From Syntrophomonas sp. UBA4911 (GTDB lineage Bacteria > Bacillota > Syntrophomonadia > Syntrophomonadales > Syntrophomonadaceae), in NCBI GenBank assembly GCA_002398105.1, contig DHCD01000041.1:9151-24646 (forward strand): a stretch of DNA of 15,496 nt. The letters run 5' to 3'. Made by a program: the position numbers and the translations under genes. The notes under the pieces were generated by a model. The model was not told the origin of the DNA. It worked only from the letters and a program-made list of their open reading frames with translations, and made no database searches. Shown here one piece after another: positions 6,794-13,177 of the stretch. How positions within the stretch are numbered: the stretch's first letter is position 1; the number at the start of each line of letters is the position of its first letter.

Positions 6794-6907
6794 TGTGTTC
6801 GCCGTGTCCATGCTAAACTGACAGCAGAGAAGGAGCGAAGGGCGATTTCTTTACCGGATCTGCTCACAAAAGTTGTATGTAATTGACCTGGAAAGGAGAA
6901 GGATAGT

Positions 6908-8602
6908 ATGAGCATGGAAGAAAAACCGCAGAAAGGCTTTACCAGAAGAACCTTTATCAAAGGTGCGGCTCTGGGAACTGCCGGCATCGCTTCGGCAGGG
7001 TTCCTGGTAGGCTGCGGCGGCGAAGAGAAAACTCCCGCGCCGGCCCCCCAGGATACTGAAGCAGCCGTACCCAGTTTCCTGAAACCGCCGGCGCCGATAG
7101 CGGAAAGCGAAATCAAAGAAACCGTAACCGCTGATATAATAGTAGTAGGCGGGGGGATGTCCGGTTTATGCGCTGCCATGTCCGCGGCCGAGGAGGGCGC
7201 CCAGGTAATACTGCTGGAAAAAACCGAAAAAGTAAACTTCCGCGGCAATGATTACGGCGCTATCGACACCAAGATGCAACTTCAGATTAACAATAAAATC
7301 AATAAGATGGAAGCCGTGCAGGAGATCATGCGCTACAATGCCTACAAGGGCAATCAGAAAGTGGTCCGGTTATGGGCTGACAACAGCGGCCAGGTAGCCG
7401 ACTGGATCATGGCCAAAGCGGAGGGCTACGGCTGCAAGCCCAAACCGGTGCCTTTGGATGAAACCGCAACCCCGGGCACCACCGTTAAAGGCTTTCCTAC
7501 TTTGAGCTTCAGAATGGATCCCAGTGAGGCAGCCCAGTCGGATGCTCCGAAAGGAACTGACCCCTGGACAGCTTCCATGCGCTACACCCTGAAAAAAGGA
7601 TGTGAAGACGCAGGGGTGGATATCCGCTACAAGACTCCCGCGGTTCAATTAGTGCGGGAAGACAATAACAAGGGCCGGGTAACCGCCGTTATCGCCGGCG
7701 AAAAAGGCGCCTATAAAAAGTTCGCCGCTAAAAAAGGCATCATAATGTGCTCCGGAGATTACAACGCCGACAAGGAAATGCGGGAGTATTACATTCCTTC
7801 TACCAAATATATTCATGCCAACATGTTTGAAATGGTCAACGGGCTTATCAATACCGGCGACGGACAAAAAATGGGCATGTGGATCGGGGCGGCTATGGAC
7901 GAGTTTCCCCATGCGCCCATGTATTTTGACTTTGCCGTTCCCGGCGCCCCCATCCTGGCCGACGCCTTGATGCGTCAGCCCTGGCTGAATGTTAATGAGC
8001 GCGGCCTGCGTTATGGTAATGAAGAACTTCCCTATGCCTATCTTTGTAATGCCCAGCGGCAGCAGCCCGGCAATGCCCGATGGGGAGTTTGGGACGCCAA
8101 ATGGCCGGAGGAAGCGCCTTCGTTTAAAGTGGTAGCCTGTAAAGACATGAGAACCAATTTCCATAATCCCGACAACGTTAAAAAATATATAGAAAAAGGC
8201 TATATCAGAAGTGCCGAGACTCTGGAGGAGTTGGCCTCCAAGATAAAAGTTCCCAAGGAGGCTTTCTTGCAAACCGTAACCCGCTACAATGAACTGGCCC
8301 ACAAAGGCGTAGACGAGGATTTCGGGAAACGGGCGGCCTGCCTGACTACAATTGAAAAACCTACTTTCTATGCCGCACCACTGGGGACGGCCCTGCTGGT
8401 TACTCTGGGCGGTCTGCAGATCAACGAGCAGCTGCAGGTGCTGGATGGGGAAAAGAATGTTATACCGGGACTGTACGCGGCTGGTAACGCTTCCGGCAAC
8501 TACTACGCCAACGACTATTGCGTAAACCTGCCCGGCAACAGCCATGGCCGCGCTTTTACCTTCGGCTATCTGGCCGGCAAAAGTGCGGTTAAATTAGGCT
8601 AA
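6908..8602 (+). CDS. Tat-exported FAD-binding lipoprotein, fumarate reductase flavoprotein superfamily
   Basis: This protein of 564 residues begins with a twin-arginine signal (TRRTFIK at 12-18, then a hydrophobic stretch) ending in a lipobox-like LVGC (33-36), so it is probably a folded, exported and lipid-anchored protein. A Pro/Ala-rich linker follows, then the FAD dinucleotide-binding fold (IIVVGGGMSG at 77-86, LLEK at 102-105) and a C-terminal FAD region with PGLYAAGNASG. It has no heme or FMN domain; the divergent pentaheme cytochrome would supply electrons. A GLRYGNEE stretch corresponds to the active-site Arg region of fumarate reductases. However, the usual His pair before the MGG-like segment is replaced (ALLVTLGGL), and GANRLGGN is replaced by YANDYCVNLPGN. 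Fumarate is therefore unlikely, and the end resembles 3-ketosteroid dehydrogenase-type proteins. The substrate is unknown. AAGGAGAAGG precedes the ATG. Confidence 0.88.
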   Translation: MSMEEKPQKGFTRRTFIKGAALGTAGIASAGFLVGCGGEEKTPAPAPQDTEAAVPSFLKPPAPIAESEIKETVTADIIVVGGGMSGLCAAMSAAEEGAQVILLEKTEKVNFRGNDYGAIDTKMQLQINNKINKMEAVQEIMRYNAYKGNQKVVRLWADNSGQVADWIMAKAEGYGCKPKPVPLDETATPGTTVKGFPTLSFRMDPSEAAQSDAPKGTDPWTASMRYTLKKGCEDAGVDIRYKTPAVQLVREDNNKGRVTAVIAGEKGAYKKFAAKKGIIMCSGDYNADKEMREYYIPSTKYIHANMFEMVNGLINTGDGQKMGMWIGAAMDEFPHAPMYFDFAVPGAPILADALMRQPWLNVNERGLRYGNEELPYAYLCNAQRQQPGNARWGVWDAKWPEEAPSFKVVACKDMRTNFHNPDNVKKYIEKGYIRSAETLEELASKIKVPKEAFLQTVTRYNELAHKGVDEDFGKRAACLTTIEKPTFYAAPLGTALLVTLGGLQINEQLQVLDGEKNVIPGLYAAGNASGNYYANDYCVNLPGNSHGRAFTFGYLAGKSAVKLG

Positions 8603-8681
8603 TGACCGGACCGGCGTAATTATCTAAACGACAACGATCAAGAGGCTGACTCAAAAGTTTCTACAAAAAAACAAAGCCAAA

Positions 8682-8740
8682 AAATAAGCCCGTATCATTT
8701 AAAAAGTGGTGCGGGCTTATTTGTTTAATATATTTTTCAA
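8682..8740. terminator. Strong bidirectional rho-independent terminator
   Basis: AAATAAGCCCG (8682-8692) pairs with CGGGCTTATTT (8712-8722). The stem extends inward on the plus strand by five more pairs with G.U wobbles. A T-rich tail follows on the plus strand (TTGTTTAATATATTTTT). On the minus strand the stem is followed by TTTTTGG and a later T run. It lies between the convergent flavoprotein gene and the sigma54 activator gene and can end both transcripts. The rest of the 8603-8807 gap holds no gene. Confidence 0.8.
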
Positions 8741-8807
8741 ACTCTAAATGGACAATTTTTCTTCTTCTGATTTTTAGGACAACTCTCTTGCTGGGGCCTG
8801 AACATGC

Positions 8808-10853
8808 TCAAGCCCGCTCCGGCTTAGTCAGTTTATATTCCTTGAGCTTGCGATACAGGGTGGAGCGGCTCATCCCCAAGAGGACTGCAGCCTCGGATAT
8901 CTTATTATTCACTTGGGCCAGAGTCTGTGCTATCATGATCCGCTCCATCTCTTTCAGCGAAAGATTGCTCTCCGCTTTGACTGCCTTTCCGGGTGGCAAA
9001 GCGGAGGCCAGTGTATCCCGGATTTCCTCGGGGAGGTCACGGGGATTGATAATTCCATCCTGGCATATATTGATGGCATAAAGCATAGCATTTTCCAATT
9101 GCCGCACATTGCCGGGCCAGTCATAATGCAACAGCTGCAAAGAGGCTAAATCGCTCAGAATCGGAACCGGGATCTGTTGCCGGTGGGCGATGGAGGCCAT
9201 AAAGTACCGGGCCAGCTGTATAATATCGGCTCCCCGTTCCTTCAAGGCCGGAATGTCTATTTTTAACACCTGCAAGCGATAATACAAGTCTTTACGAAAC
9301 TGACCGTTTTCCACCTGGACCGGCAGGTTTTTGTTGGTGGCGGTTATGAGCCGAAAATCAACCGGTATATAGCGGTTTCCGCCTACCCGCATCACTTTTT
9401 TTTCTTCCAGTACCCGCAAAAGTACCGGCTGCAATTCTAAAGGCATATCACCGATTTCATCCAAAAACAAAGTCCCGCCATGGGCCAATTCCAACTTGCC
9501 CGGTCGTCCCTGGCGTTCGGCCCCGGTAAAAGATCCCCCTTCATAACCGAATAATTCGCTCTCAATCAATGTTTTAGGAATAGCGGCGCAGTTGACCGCC
9601 ACGAATGAACCCTGAGGACGGCTGGCATTATGGATGGCCTGGGCAAACATCTCTTTCCCGGTGCCGCTTTCGCCCTGGATCAGGATATTAGCTTCCAGAC
9701 CGGCAAATTTTCGGGCCGTCTCAGTGACCCGCAGCAGTTGCGGAGAGCTGCCGATGATCTTATCGAAGCTGAAGCGGGTTTCAAGTCCGGCGCGGCGGTT
9801 TTCCATAGTTCTAATCCGGTTGATCTTCTTCAGAGTTATCACACAGCCGAAGTTATGCCCGGCATGATCCTTGAGCGGTTGGGCGGAGCGGATAGCCAGA
9901 CCCTGGTTCAGATTTTCGACTTCAATTTCCGCGTCAAATAAAGGCTGCCCGGACTCCAGCACCGAGGCGAGCAAAGGCTGTTGCCCCAGAAGCGTGTCAA
10001 CATGAATGCCGGTCAACTCCTGGTCAATGTAATTAAACATCCTGCGAGCCACCACATTGGCCTTGACGATCATACCACTGCGATTAATAGTTATAATCGC
10101 TTCGTCGGTAGCCTCCAGGGTAATGCTCAGCAGTTCGTTATTTAAAGCCAGGTGGAACTGATTCTGGACTGCCCAGGCCATGGAAACTACCAGTCCCAGG
10201 GATTGTGAACTCTGGTGGTTGAAGCTGGGGGTGACGATGCATAAAGTCCCGGCCATATTATGGTTTATGTCAAATATAGGAGCCGATGAACAAGATATGT
10301 GGTCATATTTTTCACAATAGTGCTCCGGTCCGCATATCTGCATGGGCGTGCCCTGAACGAGAGTAATGCCGTGGGCGGAGGTGCCGATGGTTTCCTCATT
10401 CCATATGGAGCCCGGCACCAGGTTAAAGCGCCGGTTTTGCTGTTGCAGCAATTGACTGCCTTCAATGACCCGGAGCATGGCTCCCTGTTCGTCGGACAGC
10501 AGAATGATGCATTCGGCATTGGCCAGCATGGTTTCCAATTGCCCGATATAGGGATCGGCTGATTGCAGCAGCAGCTCTTTTTCCCGCATCCGTTCCTGCA
10601 AAGCCGGTTGGTCCATTACCGGACCGTAATTGTAATCGCAAAAATCCAAGCCGTAGCTGTAAGAACGGAGCCATGAGTCTACCACATCCGGGCGGACCAG
10701 TTCAATCTGGGAACGGTCCAGGCGCTGGTTAAGAAGATCGGATTTCTGCTGCCGGATTTTTTCCATCAATATAATATCGTTTTGATTAAGGGTTTGGGGA
10801 ACCAGACGATGGGTAATCATCGGGCTGAGCATATGCTCTAATGGCTTCGTCAT
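8808..10853 (-). CDS. Sigma54-dependent transcriptional activator, AcoR-like (GAF-PAS-AAA+-Fis HTH)
   Basis: This is a 681-residue enhancer-binding protein. An AcoR-type N-terminal region (VRPDVVDSWLRSYSYGLDF) leads to a GAF domain (about 75-235, with WNEETIGTSAHG and CSSAPIFD), then a PAS domain (about 243-345). The AAA+ domain (about 363-590) has Walker A GESGTGKE (394-401), GSFTGA (440-445) and Walker B LFLDE (462-466). A Fis-type helix-turn-helix ends the protein (ISEAAVLLGMSRSTLYRKL, 652-670). It would bind upstream DNA and remodel sigma54 polymerase in response to a ligand sensed by GAF or PAS. There is no receiver domain, so it is not a classical response regulator. The sigma54-contacting loop has Ser in place of the first Ala of GAFTGA, with the essential Phe and Thr kept. 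GAGGAGGG precedes the ATG. The divergent CdaR-like gene has a sigma54 promoter and is the obvious target. Confidence 0.93.
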   Translation of the reverse strand: MTKPLEHMLSPMITHRLVPQTLNQNDIILMEKIRQQKSDLLNQRLDRSQIELVRPDVVDSWLRSYSYGLDFCDYNYGPVMDQPALQERMREKELLLQSADPYIGQLETMLANAECIILLSDEQGAMLRVIEGSQLLQQQNRRFNLVPGSIWNEETIGTSAHGITLVQGTPMQICGPEHYCEKYDHISCSSAPIFDINHNMAGTLCIVTPSFNHQSSQSLGLVVSMAWAVQNQFHLALNNELLSITLEATDEAIITINRSGMIVKANVVARRMFNYIDQELTGIHVDTLLGQQPLLASVLESGQPLFDAEIEVENLNQGLAIRSAQPLKDHAGHNFGCVITLKKINRIRTMENRRAGLETRFSFDKIIGSSPQLLRVTETARKFAGLEANILIQGESGTGKEMFAQAIHNASRPQGSFVAVNCAAIPKTLIESELFGYEGGSFTGAERQGRPGKLELAHGGTLFLDEIGDMPLELQPVLLRVLEEKKVMRVGGNRYIPVDFRLITATNKNLPVQVENGQFRKDLYYRLQVLKIDIPALKERGADIIQLARYFMASIAHRQQIPVPILSDLASLQLLHYDWPGNVRQLENAMLYAINICQDGIINPRDLPEEIRDTLASALPPGKAVKAESNLSLKEMERIMIAQTLAQVNNKISEAAVLLGMSRSTLYRKLKEYKLTKPERA

Positions 10854-10872
10854 TTTATAACCCTCCTCAACT

Positions 10873-10893
10873 GTTCAGGTAAGCTGCCTGAAC
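10873..10893. promoter_or_regulatory. Inverted repeat, candidate activator-binding site
   Basis: GTTCAGG and CCTGAAC form a perfect 7-bp dyad with a 7-base spacer, 20 bp upstream of the activator's start codon. It lies about 160 bp upstream of the sigma54 promoter of the divergent gene, a usual distance for enhancer sites. It could serve both autoregulation and activation. The assignment is from position and symmetry only. Confidence 0.45.
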
Positions 10894-10967
10894 CGCCTGA
10901 GCATCGACAAAATTTCCTCTGATTCTCATAATAACACAAAAATGTTCCTATATGACTTGTAAAGTGT

Positions 10968-10984
10968 TTCATTTTAAAAATGAA
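10968..10984. promoter_or_regulatory. AT-rich palindrome in divergent promoter region
   Basis: TTCATTTT and AAAATGAA are perfect inverted arms around a single A. The palindrome is about 61 bp upstream of the sigma54 promoter and could be an operator for the CdaR-like protein or a second activator site. AT-rich palindromes also arise by chance. Confidence 0.3.
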
Positions 10985-11044
10985 GGTGGGGGCTAAAGTA
11001 CTGCAACCGCCTAGTTACTTATTTCTCAAGCGTGATTATATGGA

Positions 11045-11060
11045 TGGCACAATATTTGCA
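11045..11060 (+). promoter_or_regulatory. Sigma54 (-24/-12) promoter of the CdaR-like gene
   Basis: TGGCAC (11045-11050), five bases, then TTGCA (11056-11060) match the sigma54 consensus exactly, with GG and GC ten bases apart. Transcription would start near 11071, about 30 bases before the start codon. A sigma54-dependent activator is encoded immediately upstream on the other strand. Confidence 0.88.
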
Positions 11061-11100
11061 TAATAAAAGGACATTAAAGTAAGCGGAAGAGGTGAGCATA

Positions 11101-12294
11101 ATGTCTATTGCGGCGCCCCAAAACGTATACATGTTGGTAGACGGCGTGCTGGACGAAGGTCTGTCCTTTGTAGCGGATTATGTGGAAAATATGCTCCAAC
11201 GGCCGGTGATCATTACCGATTGCAATGGTCGCATCCATTATCCGGAGAATGCTGACCATACCGCCAAAATCGACGCCTTATTTATGCCCTTGCCCAAGAA
11301 GTTGTCGGCCCGGGATTTCTATTATCAGCCGGAGGATAGAATACTGTACTATCGGGTTCGTTACAACGGCGAAAGCGCTTATTTGATTGTGCCCAACCAG
11401 CCGCCGGATCAGATCGCCCCGGCCTTAAACGTTTTGATGGAGACCAAGCTGGCCGTAAAATGTTACTTCAGTAAAATACACCAGGACTGCAAGCGCTTTG
11501 AAAGCGAAATGGCCGAATACCTATTTACCAACAGCAATGCCAGCATCAGGGATATTGTTAAACTCGGTGAAAACCGTCTGGAATGGGACCGTTCCTACCT
11601 GGTATCCCTGGTGGAAGTAGAGGAGGAGACCAAGCCGGATAAGCTTGATCAGCAATTGCTGCAGGCCTATTTCTGCGAGTATCTGCAAAAAGATAAATTT
11701 GATGTTATCCCTATCTCCTGGGGCAACTACTTGCTTTTCATTATACCGGTATGTCTGCCCCAGGAACGGGGCGGGGAGAAATCGGACTGGACCCGCCTGA
11801 TAAGCTATAAGCATACACTGGAGCAAAGATTTAATCTATTTATGTCCATGGGCATCGGGCAGATTTACCCGCTGGCCGATTTGCAGAAGAGTTTTAATGA
11901 AGCTCGTATAGTCCTGACTTTATCCCGAATGCTGGGAAAGAAGCATTTTGTGCAGAGGTTTACTGATCTGGGCATTTATTACCCGATTTTTTCCCAGGAT
12001 CCCCGGGTGATAAAACAGTTCTGCAGCAATACTTTGGGACCATTGCTGGAACATGATGAAAAAACTGACGGCGAACTGCTTCCCACCCTGCGTAAATTGC
12101 TGGACTCCTGTGGGAATATGAAAAGCACTGCCGACAGCTTGTTTATCCACGTGAACACCCTCTATTACCGGATTAATAAAATAGAAGAACTGCTGGGGGT
12201 GGAATTTTCCAGTATGGACACCCGGGTCAACCTGTTCATTGCCGTAAAAGTATGGGATACTTTTACGGCCCACGGCGGGTTTGACCGGAATTAG
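11101..12294 (+). CDS. CdaR/PucR-family transcriptional regulator
   Basis: This 397-residue cytoplasmic protein shows three parts. An N-terminal region (about 1-125) contains VIITDCNGRIHYPEN and may be a sensory domain resembling PAS or V4R-like modules; I cannot name it with confidence. A central CdaR GGDEF-like domain (about 155-290) includes GIGQIYPLADLQKSFNEAR, a typical signature. A C-terminal PucR-type helix-turn-helix (about 330-386) includes TADSLFIHVNTLYYRINKIEELLG. Family members control sugar-acid, purine or amino-acid catabolism. The ATG at 11101 is chosen because AGAGGTGA stands six bases before it; the GTG at 11092 would overlap that site. The consensus sigma54 promoter upstream places the gene under the divergent AcoR-like activator. 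No target operon is adjacent on the same strand, since the next gene is convergent. Confidence 0.88.
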   Translation: MSIAAPQNVYMLVDGVLDEGLSFVADYVENMLQRPVIITDCNGRIHYPENADHTAKIDALFMPLPKKLSARDFYYQPEDRILYYRVRYNGESAYLIVPNQPPDQIAPALNVLMETKLAVKCYFSKIHQDCKRFESEMAEYLFTNSNASIRDIVKLGENRLEWDRSYLVSLVEVEEETKPDKLDQQLLQAYFCEYLQKDKFDVIPISWGNYLLFIIPVCLPQERGGEKSDWTRLISYKHTLEQRFNLFMSMGIGQIYPLADLQKSFNEARIVLTLSRMLGKKHFVQRFTDLGIYYPIFSQDPRVIKQFCSNTLGPLLEHDEKTDGELLPTLRKLLDSCGNMKSTADSLFIHVNTLYYRINKIEELLGVEFSSMDTRVNLFIAVKVWDTFTAHGGFDRN

Positions 12295-12310
12295 CGCCTT
12301 AGCCCCAGGA

Positions 12311-12335
12311 CGATAAAGGGGCTTCTCCTTTATCG
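12311..12335. terminator. Hairpin between convergent genes, probable terminator
   Basis: CGATAAAGG and CCTTTATCG form a perfect 9-bp stem with a 7-base loop, 17 bases after the CdaR-like gene and 25 bases before the end of the deformylase gene. The T tail is weak on both strands (CTTATTG on plus). Position favours a shared terminator. Confidence 0.5.
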
Positions 12336-12359
12336 CTTATTGCGGCAACCACAATTCTT

Positions 12360-12851
12360 TCATTCCGGACTTAATTCTTTATAAAAAAAGGACTGGTTAT
12401 CAATGGCACGCATGGTCGCTAAAATTCCGTCAAGGTGATCGTATTCGTGCTGCAATAATTCCGAAAGATCGCCTTCCAGAAAAAGCAAACATTTCTTCCA
12501 ATCAAGGTCAAAATAATTGATTTTACATCTTTTATGCCTTTTTACCCGTACTAAAAGATCAGGGAACGACATGCAATCATCCATTACGGTAATCATCTCG
12601 TCATCCCCAAACTCCAAAGAGGGATTGATGAATACGAACGGCTGATCAGAATATAAATAGATCAGTCTCTTCTGAAAGCCTATTTGCGGCGCTGCGATTG
12701 CCCGTCCGGCATCGTATGTCGCTCTAAAATCAAAGAGCGTGTCATGCAGATCTTGTATTATTGGCAATAGTTCATGAAGTTCTTCTTTTTGAACAGGGTT
12801 ACTGACTTCATACAATTTAGGATTTCCCAACAACAGTATTTCGCGTTTCAT
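12360..12851 (-). CDS. Peptide deformylase, divergent subfamily
   Basis: This 163-residue protein carries the three deformylase motifs. Motif III is canonical: LLQHEYDHLDG, with metal-binding His135 and His139 and catalytic Glu136. Motif II is DDCMS (91-95) instead of EGCLS, keeping metal-ligand Cys93. Motif I is GRAIAAPQ (49-56) instead of GxGxAAPQ. The enzyme would remove the formyl group from nascent N-terminal Met. The altered motifs and the absence of fmt or priA-type neighbours suggest a secondary deformylase rather than the housekeeping copy. The ATG at 12851 is chosen: an in-frame TTG at 12875 overlaps the -10 box of the promoter, so it cannot be translated from that transcript. The ribosome site (AAAGGCGG) is modest. 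It is transcribed alone. Confidence 0.85.
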   Translation of the reverse strand: MKREILLLGNPKLYEVSNPVQKEELHELLPIIQDLHDTLFDFRATYDAGRAIAAPQIGFQKRLIYLYSDQPFVFINPSLEFGDDEMITVMDDCMSFPDLLVRVKRHKRCKINYFDLDWKKCLLFLEGDLSELLQHEYDHLDGILATMRAIDNQSFFYKELSPE

Positions 12852-12874
12852 TATTAATCCCGCCTTTGGTCCCA

Positions 12875-12903
12875 ATTATAGTAATGTGGAGGTATACTAT
12901 CAA
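12875..12903 (-). promoter_or_regulatory. SigmaA promoter of the deformylase gene
   Basis: On the minus strand TTGATA (12898-12903) and TATAAT (12875-12880) are separated by exactly 17 bases. Transcription would begin near 12868, giving a leader of under 20 bases before the ATG at 12851. Confidence 0.75.
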
Positions 12904-13130
12904 TGATAAAATTAGATGCGCAAAGAGCTTCCCGGAATTAACAGGTTGGTCATCGCAAATAATATAAGGAAAACGATATTCACTTTCTGCTTGAATTATT
13001 AATGAAAAATCTCTGTGATCTATATTTCTAAACTACATTAAGTCTATTATTAGCGCATTTTCTTTTCAATGCTTCATACAATATCATTTCTCAATAAATA
13101 GAAAAAGAACGTCTATTTTTTGATACCCTC
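12904..13130. other. AT-rich intergenic region without a gene
   Basis: Nothing coding is supported here. The stretch is richer in A+T than the genes around it and has only very short reading frames. One AT-rich stem (AAATAGA at 13096-13102 with TCTATTT at 13112-13118, followed by T residues on the plus strand) could be a weak terminator facing right, but no plus-strand gene precedes it closely. Confidence 0.4.
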
Positions 13131-13161
13131 TGAAAAGGCGGCAGAGCCAAAAGCCCTGCCG
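13131..13161 (-). terminator. Terminator of the sigma/anti-sigma operon
   Basis: On the minus strand CGGCAGGGC pairs with GCTCTGCCG (nine pairs, one G.U) around loop TTTTG, followed by CCTTTTC. The G.U pair is a mismatch on the plus strand, which supports minus-strand use. It begins 17 bases after the stop codon of the anti-sigma gene. Confidence 0.65.
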
Positions 13162-13177
13162 GTATGAATATCCAAAT

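Larger units (their letters stand above)
6464..6907. promoter_or_regulatory. Divergent regulatory spacer, cytochrome gene versus flavoprotein gene
   Basis: This 444-bp spacer must hold the promoters of both divergent redox genes. No convincing sigmaA pair and no GG-N10-GC sigma54 promoter was found on either strand. Its main structure is a diverged tandem duplication of about 172 bp, listed separately. Short reading frames here lack ribosome sites and are not called. The spacer is long for two adjacent promoters, suggesting long leaders, several regulator sites or the remains of an insertion. Confidence 0.5.

Noticed and set aside
7649..8545. Long open frame on the minus strand within the flavoprotein gene.
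   Set aside because: It is fully antisense to a clearly recognisable protein, has no ribosome site, and its composition is that of a reversed coding sequence.
8642..8657. AGAGGCTGACTCAAAAG-like stretch resembling the end of an insertion sequence.
   Set aside because: No matching inverted end, target duplication or transposase remnant was found nearby, and the adjacent terminator explains the local structure.
13096..13121. AT-rich stem with T tail as a plus-strand terminator.
   Set aside because: No plus-strand gene ends nearby, the stem is all weak pairs except two, and AT-rich DNA gives such stems by chance.
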